33,474 nucleotides of DNA from Sphingobacterium sp. Its GTDB lineage: Bacteria; Bacteroidota; Bacteroidia; Sphingobacteriales; Sphingobacteriaceae. The notes beneath the pieces were generated by a model. That model had not been told where the DNA came from and made no database searches. It saw nothing but the letters and a program-made list of their open reading frames with translations. Shown here piece by piece: positions 24,155-32,499 of this stretch (the stretch's first letter is position 1; each line of letters starts with the position of its first letter). The position numbers were made by a program, and so were the translations under genes. The DNA lies in assembly GCA_031277685.1 (NCBI GenBank), contig JAITLV010000183.1:1-33474 (forward strand). The letters are read 5' to 3'.

Positions 24155-26224
24155 CTAGCGTACCGTGCTACCTACTTTGATCGTAGTATCCGGTTTGACA
24201 AAATCCAATCGGCCATCTGCATCTTCGGCCATCAGGATCATTCCCTGGGAGGTAATGCCTTTGATTTCGCGCGGCTCTAGATTTACCAATATAGATACCT
24301 GGCGTCCGACAATTTCTTCGGGACTGAAGAATTCTGCAATACCAGATACAACAGTGCGTTTGTCAATACCTGTATCTATCGTCAGCTTTAATAGTTTTTT
24401 TGTTTTGGCGACTTTTTCGGCTTCTAGAATTGTTCCTACACGAATATCCATTTTAACAAAATCGTCAAAACTGATATTTTCTTTTGCAGGTGCAACCTTA
24501 GTATTGTCCGCTAGATTTTTCAATTTGGCCTCCGCAAGTTTGTTCAATTGGAACTCAACTTGTTCATCCGTGATCTTATCAAACAACAACTGGACCTCAC
24601 CTAGTTGGTGACCATCTTGAATGAGTCCTTCATTACCTGCATCATTCCAGTTTCCTTGTGGGAAATTGAGCATTTCAAATAGCTTAGTCGCTGTTTTCGG
24701 TAAAAATGGTTGCGCCAGTACAGCAAGGTTAGCAACAATTTGAGACGCGACATAAAGGATCGTTTTTACGCGCTCTGGATCTGTTTTAATGACTTTCCAA
24801 GGTTCCTCATCAGCCAAGTATTTGTTACCAAGGCGTGCCACGTTCATAAACTCGGCCAAAGCTTCACGGAAGCGGAACTGCTCCAAAGATGACTTGATGG
24901 AGGCAGGGTATGATTTTAACTCATCCAATACCGCTTGATCTACTGTTGTCAATGGAGATCCATTTAATACTTTGCCCTCGAAATATTTATGAGAAAGTAC
25001 CATGACACGGTTGACAAAGTTTCCAAAGATGGCTACCAGCTCGTTATTGATCCGTGCTTGGAAATCTTTCCAAGTGAATTCTGCATCTGAGGTTTCAGGT
25101 AATATAGACGTTAGCACATAACGTAATTCATCCTGCTTACCTGGGAATTCCGCTAAGTATTCATGTAACCAGACCGCATGGTTTCTTGAGGTTGACAGCT
25201 TATCGCCTTCTAAATTAAGGAATTCATTTGCTGGGATATTTTCAGGCAAGATATAGTCACCATGCGCATGAAGAATTGCTGGGAATATAATGCAATGGAA
25301 GACAATATTATCTTTTCCGATAAAATGGATTAATGTTGCATCATCTGCCGGATTTTCATGGGTTTTCCAATAATCTTCCCAATTCTTTCCATGGTCAATT
25401 GCCCATTGTTTTGTTGCGGAAATATAACCTATAGGTGCATCCAACCATACATATAGTTTTTTTCCTTGTGCTTCTTCCAAGGGCACATCTACTCCCCAAT
25501 CCAGATCTCTGGTCATGGAACGAGGTTGTAAACCTGATTTTAACCAAGATTGGCATTGGCCAAAAACGTTGGATTTAAGGATATTTTTCTTGCCTTCGAT
25601 TAACCATTTTTCCAGCCAAGGTTGATATTTGTCCAATGGTAAGTACCAGTGTTTCGTTTCTTTCAACACAGGCGTTTTTCCGCTCAGTGTAGAAATAGGA
25701 TTGATTAGATCTGTTGGACTTAGTGAAGTACCACATTTCTCACATTGATCGCCATAGGCGCCCTCAGATTTACAGTTTGGGCATGTTCCTGTAATATAAC
25801 GGTCTGCCAAAAACTGATGGTATTCCTCATCATAATATTGTTCCGAAAATTTCTCAATAAATTCACCTTTATTGTATAGGTTCAAGAAAAAATCTTGCGA
25901 CAACTGGTGGTGAATCGGTTCAGAAGTACGGTGGTAGATATCGAAAGAAATACCAAACTCCTCAAAGCTCTCTTTGATTTGTTTGTTGTATTTGTCAATA
26001 ATCTGTTGTGGTGTGATGCCCTCTTTTTTTGCGCGGATGGTAATGGCAGCACCATGCTCATCCGAACCACAGACATACACTACATCCTTTTGATTTAAAC
26101 GCAGATAGCGAACAAAAATATCCCCGGGAATATAAGCTCCGGCAAGGTGTCCGATATGTAAAGGACCATTGGCATAGGGTAATGCCGAAGTAATTGTATA
26201 ACGTTTTTTATCTAGAATACTCAA
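24155..26224 (-). CDS. metG: Methionyl-tRNA synthetase
   Basis: Attaches methionine to tRNA-Met for translation. In the 689-residue form the class I HIGH motif is at 23-26 (GPLHIGH), the zinc knuckle cysteines are C148, C151, C161 and C164, and the second signature is KLSTS at 342-346 (family KMSKS). Helical anticodon-binding segments follow (WKDFQARINNELVAIFGNF, shown in part), and a C-terminal EMAPII/Arc1p-like tRNA-binding domain from about 580 (FDDFVKMDIRVGTI, SQGMILMA). The start is unusual: there is no ATG in frame before the HIGH motif. TTG 26224 (MSILDKKRYTIT) gives a normal N-terminus, whereas the more upstream TTG 26266 lies inside a promoter -7 box. The gene is divergent from ldcA. 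Confidence 0.95.
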   Translation of the reverse strand: MSILDKKRYTITSALPYANGPLHIGHLAGAYIPGDIFVRYLRLNQKDVVYVCGSDEHGAAITIRAKKEGITPQQIIDKYNKQIKESFEEFGISFDIYHRTSEPIHHQLSQDFFLNLYNKGEFIEKFSEQYYDEEYHQFLADRYITGTCPNCKSEGAYGDQCEKCGTSLSPTDLINPISTLSGKTPVLKETKHWYLPLDKYQPWLEKWLIEGKKNILKSNVFGQCQSWLKSGLQPRSMTRDLDWGVDVPLEEAQGKKLYVWLDAPIGYISATKQWAIDHGKNWEDYWKTHENPADDATLIHFIGKDNIVFHCIIFPAILHAHGDYILPENIPANEFLNLEGDKLSTSRNHAVWLHEYLAEFPGKQDELRYVLTSILPETSDAEFTWKDFQARINNELVAIFGNFVNRVMVLSHKYFEGKVLNGSPLTTVDQAVLDELKSYPASIKSSLEQFRFREALAEFMNVARLGNKYLADEEPWKVIKTDPERVKTILYVASQIVANLAVLAQPFLPKTATKLFEMLNFPQGNWNDAGNEGLIQDGHQLGEVQLLFDKITDEQVEFQLNKLAEAKLKNLADNTKVAPAKENISFDDFVKMDIRVGTILEAEKVAKTKKLLKLTIDTGIDKRTVVSGIAEFFSPEEIVGRQVSILVNLEPREIKGITSQGMILMAEDADGRLDFVKPDTTIKVGSTVR

Positions 26225-26263
26225 TGTTTGGACGTATATTAAAGTTTTTACTTGTTTCTTCCA

Positions 26264-26271
26264 CAAAGATA
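26264..26271 (-). promoter_or_regulatory. Probable -7 promoter box of metG
   Basis: On the minus strand this reads TATCTTTG, matching TAnnTTTG. It predicts a start of transcription near 26257 and a leader of roughly 33 bases before TTG 26224. The -33 region is only a weak match. Confidence 0.5.
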
Positions 26272-26297
26272 ATTCAATTTGCGGTATAAAACTAAGA

Positions 26298-26305
26298 TAA
26301 ATTTG
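26298..26305 (+). promoter_or_regulatory. Probable -7 promoter box of ldcA
   Basis: TAAATTTG matches TAnnTTTG; a TTTG at 26278-26281 sits 16 bases upstream, shorter than the usual spacing. It lies back to back with the metG promoter. Confidence 0.4.
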
Positions 26306-26393
26306 CGTTAATTTGTCGTTCAGAGAGCTTTACAGACGACCAAATTTATCGTTCTCTCCTCATCCATTGAAAATTTTTAATAGCGGAAATGTA

Positions 26394-27302
26394 ATGAATA
26401 TGTCTAAAATACCTGATTTTCTTAAAGAAGGCGACAAAGTTGCCATCGTGTGTCCAGCCAGCTTTATTCGGGGTAATATTGATATGGGGATTGAAACATT
26501 AAAGCGGTGGGGACTGGAGGTACTGGTAGGTGAGACAGTCGGAACATCCTATCATCAATTTGCTGGGGACGACCAGTTGCGTGCTGCAGATCTACAATGG
26601 GCCTTGGATGACCCTGCTATTAAAGCCGTATTTGCGGCTCGGGGTGGCTACGGCTGTGTTCGTATTGTTGATGAGATTGATTTTTCTAAGTTTGAACAGC
26701 ACCCCAAGTGGTTGGTAGGATTTAGTGATATCACCGTATTACATAGTCATATTCAACGTAACTATAAAATTGCAACCATACATGGGCAGATGCCCAAGTC
26801 TTTTGAATCCGGTACCAAAGCTTCATTGGAAACACTGAAAAATGCACTGTTTGGCGACTCTGTAGACTTTACGTATGAACAATCCGTATTCCCTAATCGC
26901 CCTGGAGAAGCAGAAGGGAAACTGATCGGTGGAAATTTGGCGATTTTGCTATCGGTCTTGGCTTCGGATTCTGATGTCAAGTATGCAAATAAAATTCTTT
27001 TTATCGAAGATGTGGGTGAGGCATATTATTCCGTTGATAGGATGCTTTGGGCATTGAAACGTGCTGGAAAATTCAAGAAATTGAAAGGTCTTATTGTTGG
27101 TAGTTTTTCATCTATGAAAGATAATGACCCTGCGTTTGGGCAATCTGTAGAGGAGATTGTTTGGGACAAGGTCAAAGAATATAATTTTCCTGTTGCGTTT
27201 GCTTACCCTGCAGGCCATATTGATGACAACCACGCATTGGTATTGGGACGGAAAGTGAGATTGGTAACAAGTGTCAATAAAACGGAACTCATCTATTTGT
27301 AA
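26394..27302 (+). CDS. ldcA: LD-carboxypeptidase (peptidase family S66)
   Basis: Cuts the L-Lys/mDAP to D-Ala bond of murein tetrapeptides during cell wall recycling in the cytoplasm. The 302-residue product has the family layout: GDKVAIVCPAS near the start, AARGGYGCVRI at 81-91, catalytic Ser111 in VGFSDIT, Glu205 in ILFIEDVGE and His275 in PAGHIDDNH, matching the Ser-Glu-His triad of Pseudomonas LdcA. No signal peptide is seen. ATG 26394 is used, though ATG 26400 (MSKIPDFL) is as likely; the frame is open back to TTG 26313, but those extra residues do not look like family sequence. It ends 28 bases from the convergent stress-protein gene with no strong terminator in between. Confidence 0.93.
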   Translation: MNMSKIPDFLKEGDKVAIVCPASFIRGNIDMGIETLKRWGLEVLVGETVGTSYHQFAGDDQLRAADLQWALDDPAIKAVFAARGGYGCVRIVDEIDFSKFEQHPKWLVGFSDITVLHSHIQRNYKIATIHGQMPKSFESGTKASLETLKNALFGDSVDFTYEQSVFPNRPGEAEGKLIGGNLAILLSVLASDSDVKYANKILFIEDVGEAYYSVDRMLWALKRAGKFKKLKGLIVGSFSSMKDNDPAFGQSVEEIVWDKVKEYNFPVAFAYPAGHIDDNHALVLGRKVRLVTSVNKTELIYL

Positions 27303-27330
27303 TAAGATAACGAGGTCAACATCCTATATC

Positions 27331-28161
27331 TTATCCAGAGTGCACCGGAATGACCATCATCGCGGCTTGGCTTTTCCAGGCCATTTTTTGTGCGATACTG
27401 GTATTGAAGATCCGGCTAAGTAATCCTTTATCGCGATGAAATGTGACCATCATATCGATGTGGTTTTCATTAATGTATTGATTAATGCCTATAGCGATGT
27501 CGGTTTGTAAGATATAACTGTATATTGGATGGTAGGGGGTCAGCAGATCTTTCATTAGGCTGAGTTGGCTGCTTATCGCTTTGCTGGCAGGATCTTCCTT
27601 GGTGACATGGACCACATAAACCTCACTTTTACGAAGCACTTCTGCAGCGTTGATCAAAAGCCGATTTAGCTTTAGGTCCACTTCTTTCAGGTTGGTTGCG
27701 ATGAGCATCTTTTTCGGAATTCTGAATTCAGCTTTGGCTGGTACAACCAATAAAGGAGTGTGACAGTTTTCGATTAGTTTTAGCGTATTGCTTCCTAAAA
27801 GTAGTTTTTTAAAGCCACTTTTTCCTGCTGTTCCCACAACGACAATATCAATATCTTCTTCGGCACAGGTACGGTTGACACCATAGCTCAATTCGTATTC
27901 TTCTAATACCACTTTCCAAGCTATTCCCTGTGGGAAAAGCTGCATGAGATCTTCTTGCCAGACGTTAAGATCTTTTTGTTTTTCTTCTAATATATCCGAA
28001 TTACTGATGACAACAGGTTCTGTGCCTACTGTGGGTACAACCTCGTAAGTATGGTAAAGCACAACCTTTTCTATTCCCCAAAGCGGAGCTAATTTTGCTG
28101 CATATTGCGCCGCAGCATAAGCATTATCAGAGAAATCCGTTAACAAGAGAAGATTCTTCAT
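27331..28161 (-). CDS. Tandem-domain universal stress protein (UspA family)
   Basis: A 276-residue protein with two Usp domains. The first (about 1-145) begins MKNLLLLTDFSDNAYAAAQYA and has the ATP-binding motif G-2X-G-9X-G(S) as GTAGKSGFKKLLLGSN (about 110-125), so it can probably bind nucleotide. The second (about 150-276) starts KKMLIATNLKEVDLKLNRL and has lost that motif, reading FHRDKGLLSRIFNTS instead. Usp proteins help survival under starvation or stress; the exact role is unknown. It has a close paralogue at 29117-29947. The two flank a DoxX gene. Confidence 0.92.
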   Translation of the reverse strand: MKNLLLLTDFSDNAYAAAQYAAKLAPLWGIEKVVLYHTYEVVPTVGTEPVVISNSDILEEKQKDLNVWQEDLMQLFPQGIAWKVVLEEYELSYGVNRTCAEEDIDIVVVGTAGKSGFKKLLLGSNTLKLIENCHTPLLVVPAKAEFRIPKKMLIATNLKEVDLKLNRLLINAAEVLRKSEVYVVHVTKEDPASKAISSQLSLMKDLLTPYHPIYSYILQTDIAIGINQYINENHIDMMVTFHRDKGLLSRIFNTSIAQKMAWKSQAAMMVIPVHSG

Positions 28162-28411
28162 AGTAATTTATAATCGGGTCTATAGCCATTAAATTACATA
28201 TTTAGTCGCAATAAAACAATATTTTTCTAGCGAGACGCCTATTTTTCCATGAATTTCCGCTGAAATCCATTGTGTTTTTCTGTTCAAACCAGCTGTTTTA
28301 TGTGATTTCTTAATCTAGATCAACAGTCGCGAATTCATTTTGCCTTAATTTTGCTATCATCAGAAAGCGTGCCCCATACGGATATCGTGGCTGTTTCTAA
28401 GTTAACACCCC

Positions 28412-28519
28412 TAACCGAACGGTTGAGCTCATTGATACCATTAAAAATCAAATTAAGCATCAATAACCGAACGGAGTGAGCTCATTGATACCATTAAAAA
28501 TCAAATTAAGCATCAATAA
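28412..28519. repeat. Two-copy imperfect tandem repeat, 52-53 bp unit
   Basis: Both copies begin with TAACCGAACGG (28412-28422 and 28464-28474). After a short variable spacer (TTGAG against AGTGAG, one base longer), they share 43 identical bases (28424-28466 and 28477-28519). The first copy contains the near-palindrome AACCGAACGGTT. Confidence 0.9.
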
Positions 28520-28532
28520 AAATAATTTGATT
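28499..28532 (+). other. Inverted repeat upstream of doxX
   Basis: AATCAAATTA (28499-28508, inside repeat copy 2) is complementary to TAATTTGATT (28523-28532) over a 14-base loop. Repeat copy 1 has the same left arm at 28446-28455. Confidence 0.6.
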
Positions 28533-28587
28533 ATTTTAGGCATATCTATCAGTAATTAACATTTTAATACATTATAATTTTCTATTT

Positions 28588-28995
28588 ATGGCAATTTGGA
28601 ATTCATTGGGAAAATATAGAGACACAGGTTTATTGATCGTTCGTGTCGGATTAGGTGTCATGATGATTATGCATGGTTTGCCCAAGTTGCAGGGTGGTCC
28701 CGAACTTTGGGCAGGCGTTGGAAAAGCAATGGGTAATATGGGGATCAACTTTATTCCCACTTTTTGGGGTTTTATGGCCGCCGCCACTGAAACTATCGGC
28801 GGGCTGTTTTTGCTGTTGGGCCTTTTCTTTAGACCTTCGGCCTTGCTACTTGCCTTTACGATGGTGGTTGCTGGAATGATGCATCTTTCCAAAGGCGATG
28901 GTGTCTCAGGAGCTTCGCATGCTATTGAATTATTCTTTGTGTTTTTGGGGCTTGTTTTTGTTGGGCCGGGCAAACATTCTGTAGACAAGAAATAG
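28588..28995 (+). CDS. DoxX-family inner-membrane protein
   Basis: A 135-residue protein with four predicted membrane spans (about 14-31, 56-72, 74-94 and 109-127). It has the typical DoxX start GLLIVRVGLGVMMIMHGLPKL with a Gly-Leu-Pro-Lys motif after the first span, and GGLFLLLGLFFRPSALLLAF in the middle. DoxX/DoxD-like proteins are small quinone- or thiol-linked membrane proteins; the role here is unknown. It lies between two universal stress protein genes on the opposite strand and ends at a hairpin facing the second one. Stress-related expression is an inference from that context. Confidence 0.9.
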   Translation: MAIWNSLGKYRDTGLLIVRVGLGVMMIMHGLPKLQGGPELWAGVGKAMGNMGINFIPTFWGFMAAATETIGGLFLLLGLFFRPSALLLAFTMVVAGMMHLSKGDGVSGASHAIELFFVFLGLVFVGPGKHSVDKK

Positions 28996-29048
28996 GAGAT
29001 GCTATAGGCCTGATTCACGAGCTGCTTGCGTGAAATTCTCTCAACGAT

Positions 29049-29092
29049 AAAACGGCCGATATGGATTAAATTTAACCCATATTGACCGTTTT
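29049..29092. terminator. Bidirectional terminator between doxX and usp
   Basis: AAAACGGCCGATATGG (29049-29064) pairs with CCATATTGACCGTTTT (29077-29092), with one mismatch and one wobble, over a 12-base loop. Both strands end in TTTTATC. Confidence 0.75.
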
Positions 29093-29116
29093 ATCTCATC
29101 AATGATGTTGTCCAGT

Positions 29117-29947
29117 TTATGATTTGTCCATTGGAATTACCAATAAATTAGCAGCACCATTCCAGGCAATTTTTTTGGATATACTTGTTTTAAATAAGCT
29201 CGCCAATAAGCCCTGTTTCTTATGAAAGGATAGGATCAGGTCAATGTGTTTTTCCTTCGCATATTCCGCTATTCCCAACGCTATGTCGTCATGACTGATG
29301 TAATCATAGATCGGTTTATACTTGTCTAACCGCTCGTGTAAATGTTTTAATTCCTGGGCTAGATCTGCTGCGGAACTCTCTTTTTTTGCAACATTCAGCA
29401 CATACAACTGAGCTGAAAATGTATCAAGAACTTGATCGAGATTAAACAGGCTCAACTTGCGGTCTACTTCTTTTAGATCAGTTGTTGCCAGTACATGTTT
29501 TGGTACTGCCGGATTCACCTTATGGGAAACAATTAACATGGGTTTATTACAGATATCCATAAGAGTAATGGCATTACTTCCAACTAATATTTTTGCAAAG
29601 CCAGTTTGCCCCGTTATACCTAGTGCAACTAGATCGATAGCCTCGGATTTACATAGGTCATTTACACCGATGGGTAGATCTACGTCTTCCATTTTATGGA
29701 ACAAAGTCACCTGGGGTGGAAAAAGAGGTCTAATCAGTTCCAGCCATGAATTTAGTTCTTTCTCCTTGTCCTCTTTTACTTCGTCATTGACCACAACAAT
29801 GGGTTCGTTGTTTACAATTGTTACGCTGTTGTAGGTATGGTAAACAATGACTTGTTCAGTTTTCCAGCCCGTTGTGCATAGGGCTACTTGTTTGGCTGCT
29901 AGAAGTGCATTTTCTGAAAAGTCGGTTAAAAGCAGGATACGTTTCAT
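29117..29947 (-). CDS. Second tandem-domain universal stress protein (UspA family)
   Basis: A 276-residue paralogue, identical in length to the one at 27331-28161. The N-terminal domain (MKRILLLTDFSENALLAAKQ) has the ATP-binding motif as GITGQTGFAKILVGSN. The C-terminal domain is again degenerate, ending FHKKQGLLASLFKTSISKKIAW. Both copies share the FH...GLL..LF.TSI..K.AW pattern there, so the second domain was conserved under a different constraint rather than simply decaying. Probably transcribed alone; the 237-base upstream gap shows no clear promoter box. Confidence 0.92.
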   Translation of the reverse strand: MKRILLLTDFSENALLAAKQVALCTTGWKTEQVIVYHTYNSVTIVNNEPIVVVNDEVKEDKEKELNSWLELIRPLFPPQVTLFHKMEDVDLPIGVNDLCKSEAIDLVALGITGQTGFAKILVGSNAITLMDICNKPMLIVSHKVNPAVPKHVLATTDLKEVDRKLSLFNLDQVLDTFSAQLYVLNVAKKESSAADLAQELKHLHERLDKYKPIYDYISHDDIALGIAEYAKEKHIDLILSFHKKQGLLASLFKTSISKKIAWNGAANLLVIPMDKS

Positions 29948-30133
29948 TGTGATATCGTTTTAATAGTAAAATCCATATTGATCAAGGCGCATAAATATAG
30001 TTTTCTGAGATGCCATAATGGTCATCATCAATCTATTTTTTAAGCACTTTTATGTAGAACAACTAATACTACAATAAGTTACAAAGAAAAGATGAATTTG
30101 CTGTTAAAGGTTTTGGATTGTGATGAGTATCAT

Positions 30134-30165
30134 AAAAAAAGGCAATCGTTGTTACGATTGCCTTT
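30134..30165 (-). terminator. Terminator of the Prc protease gene
   Basis: AAAGGCAATCGT (30138-30149) pairs perfectly with ACGATTGCCTTT (30154-30165) over a 4-base loop. The A-run at 30134-30140 becomes a T-run on the minus strand, directly after the stem. Confidence 0.92.
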
Positions 30166-30184
30166 GCCATTGGATTATCCTTTA

Positions 30185-32329
30185 TTATTTTTTATTCGCA
30201 AAATTGATGATGTAATCGGTCATTACTTTTGCGCTTTCATCTTTTACAAAGTCAAGGTCCATCTTCGGTTGTGGTTTGCCCTCTTCCCAAGCTGGTTTTC
30301 CCTGCAATTTTAATAAAGCATTGATACGGTCTTTATTTTTCTTCAGGTTGTCGTCCTTTTCTTTTTTGAATTTGTTCAATTCCAATGAAATTTTGACATC
30401 CTCATCTTTTTGAGCCTCTTCAACATCCTCTTTCAAGTACTTGTATTCAAGTGAATTTTTAATACGGTCTTCGTGTAAGGTTTCGAGTTTTTTGTCTATC
30501 CCACTCATATCAGCGACTTTTTTGAAGTTGCTGGATTGAATTTGATCCCATGGAAGAGCAGATTTTTCTGAACTTTCACCAAATTTCTCAGCAGAGAATT
30601 GGGATGGGAATGTAATGTCCGGTGTTACACCTTTATGTTGTGTACTGCTACCATTGACACGGTAAAATTTACCCAACGTAATATTGATCTGTCCATATTG
30701 TGGTGCTCCTTCAGGTGTATCAGGATCTTTCTCGCCAGAAGCTTTGAGTAATAAGCGGCTTGTTGGGCTGATCACACGCGACATATCAATTGCGGATTGG
30801 ACAGTTCCTTTACCATAACTTTGTGATCCAAGGATGACTCCACGACCATAATCCTGAATTGCACCCGCAAAGATTTCAGAAGCTGAAGCTGAAAAACGGT
30901 TGATCATTACACCCAAAGGACCATCCCAAGCTATACCAGCATTCTTATCTTCTTCGACATCAATATTATTTTTTGTATCCCGCACTTGTACCACTGGGCC
31001 TTTGTCAATAAACAATCCGGTTAGATCGATTGCTTCAGGAAGTGAACCTCCACCATTGAAACGTAAATCAATAAGAACAGCGTCAACTTTGGCCTGTTTT
31101 AATGTATCCAAAATTAACCTTACATCTCTTGTTGTGCTTTTATAGTTAGGATCACGTCTTCTATAGGCTTCAAAATCCATGTAGAATTTAGGGATATTGA
31201 TCACCCCGACTTTATACATTTTCCCATCAGCACCTTTGATGTTCATAATCTCTTTCTTGGCAGATTCTTCTTCTACGACGATCTTTTCGCGTACAAGGGA
31301 GACAATGCGCGGATGTGAGTTCATCGGTTGTCCTGCCGGAATGATCTTCAAGCGTACGATCGTTCCCTTAGGTCCTTTTATCTTTGCGACTGCAGCATCT
31401 AATCTCCAGCCAATAATATCTTCAAATTCACCATCTTTACCCTGCCCCACAGCAATGATTTTATCATTTACTTGAATGGTCTTATCCTTAAAGATCGGTC
31501 CTCCAGGAATGATTTCGTTGATGCTGACGGCTTCATTGTCGATGGTCAGTCTTGCGCCGATACCTTCAAAAGTATTTGCCATACCTTCGTTGAAGGCCTG
31601 AGCATATGAAGGGTTGAAATAAGACGTATGCGGATCCACAGCGTCTGTAAGCGCCTGCATGATGATTTGGAAAGCATCATTTGCATTATATTTTTTTGTC
31701 TGTGAAATTAAATTCACATAGCGCTTTTTTAATGTTTCTACTTGTTTGGTTCTAGCACTGTCCGTAGATTTTCCACTGGCAGTCTCCAGGTTCAGCAAAT
31801 CATACTTCACGCGTTTGCGCCATTGATCATTTGCTTCCGCATCTGTCTTGAACCAGCCTAATTTTTCACGATTGGGCTGATAATATTCGTCTTTGGTGAA
31901 ATCTTGTTTTTTGTCAATTTCAGAAAGCGCATATTGCATCCTTTCCAAATATCTCTTTTTATAGACATTAAAGATATGGAAGGCAGCGGAAAGATCTCCA
32001 TCTTTTATATCTTGGGCAAGGTTGCTTTTGTAAGCTTGAAATTCATCAATATCCGATTGGATCAGATAATTCTTGCTTTGGTCCAAGCCTTTGATCAGAT
32101 TATCGTAGATGATTCCAGATATTGAATCATTCATTTTGACCTTCTTGTAGCTCGCATTTTCCAATAATCCTATGACTTCTTTAGCGATGATCTGATGTTG
32201 GGTGCTCGGTTTGAGCCCACCATCATCTGGGAGTGCTACTCGTGGTTTTGAGCCACAAGAAACAATAGATACCACAAAAAGTGCAAATATGAGTTTCCTA
32301 AACATATTTTCGACAGTTTTAATAATCAT
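30185..32329 (-). CDS. prc: Carboxy-terminal processing protease Prc/Tsp (S41A) as lipoprotein
   Basis: A periplasmic serine protease that recognises the C-terminus of substrates and controls envelope proteins and murein hydrolases. The 714-residue product has a lipobox ending at Cys25 (VVSIVSC), an N-terminal helical domain typical of Prc (to about 230), a PDZ domain (about 250-335, FEGIGARLTIDNEAVSINEI), and the S41 catalytic core. The nucleophile Ser lies in RFSASASEIFAGA and the general base Lys in SYGKGTVQ, with LRFNGGGSLPEAI before them, as in E. coli Prc. The lysine-rich C-terminal domain is the Prc-specific tail. A second ATG at 32305 (MFRKLIF) would also give a good lipoprotein signal and may be the true start. 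Monocistronic, with its own terminator. Confidence 0.94.
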   Translation of the reverse strand: MIIKTVENMFRKLIFALFVVSIVSCGSKPRVALPDDGGLKPSTQHQIIAKEVIGLLENASYKKVKMNDSISGIIYDNLIKGLDQSKNYLIQSDIDEFQAYKSNLAQDIKDGDLSAAFHIFNVYKKRYLERMQYALSEIDKKQDFTKDEYYQPNREKLGWFKTDAEANDQWRKRVKYDLLNLETASGKSTDSARTKQVETLKKRYVNLISQTKKYNANDAFQIIMQALTDAVDPHTSYFNPSYAQAFNEGMANTFEGIGARLTIDNEAVSINEIIPGGPIFKDKTIQVNDKIIAVGQGKDGEFEDIIGWRLDAAVAKIKGPKGTIVRLKIIPAGQPMNSHPRIVSLVREKIVVEEESAKKEIMNIKGADGKMYKVGVINIPKFYMDFEAYRRRDPNYKSTTRDVRLILDTLKQAKVDAVLIDLRFNGGGSLPEAIDLTGLFIDKGPVVQVRDTKNNIDVEEDKNAGIAWDGPLGVMINRFSASASEIFAGAIQDYGRGVILGSQSYGKGTVQSAIDMSRVISPTSRLLLKASGEKDPDTPEGAPQYGQINITLGKFYRVNGSSTQHKGVTPDITFPSQFSAEKFGESSEKSALPWDQIQSSNFKKVADMSGIDKKLETLHEDRIKNSLEYKYLKEDVEEAQKDEDVKISLELNKFKKEKDDNLKKNKDRINALLKLQGKPAWEEGKPQPKMDLDFVKDESAKVMTDYIINFANKK

Positions 32330-32499
32330 TTTATAAATAAAAATATTTAGCTCTTATTGATAAGCGTGCTAAATTTAGTGAAATTCATAGCACATTAACA
32401 TAGATTCTAAAAATTTATTTGATTTATCCTTTAATATTTACAAAAAGCTTAAAATACAATATCTTTCAGCTTTTCAATTCTTGTGTTGATATGATCTTA

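Larger units (their letters stand above)
28162..28587. other. Intergenic region between usp and doxX with tandem repeat
   Basis: This 426-base gap holds the imperfect tandem repeat at 28412-28519, a hairpin-forming inverted repeat at 28499-28532, and a -7-like box TAATTTTG at 28346-28353 without a matching -33 box. No coding frame is supported. If that box is used, doxX mRNA has a leader of about 230 bases that contains the repeats. Confidence 0.6.

Noticed and set aside
26313..26393. N-terminal extension of ldcA from TTG 26313
   Set aside because: The added 27 residues do not resemble the family start, and the TTG would lie only eight bases after a -7 promoter box.
27302..27334. Terminator between ldcA and the stress protein gene
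   Set aside because: ATAAGATA and TATCTTAT can pair, but the stem is all A-T except one pair and the loop is 17 bases, so it is too weak to call.
28412..28519. CRISPR array
   Set aside because: Only two copies that abut each other; there are no unique spacers between them and no cas genes nearby.
28572..29018. Antisense 148-residue frame opposite doxX
   Set aside because: It mirrors the doxX gene, has a Pro/Ser/Lys-rich composition with no domain pattern, and lacks a start context; doxX on the plus strand has clear membrane spans.
30092..30313. Small plus-strand gene after the stress protein
   Set aside because: It runs through the prc terminator hairpin and into the prc coding region, with low-complexity sequence and no motif.
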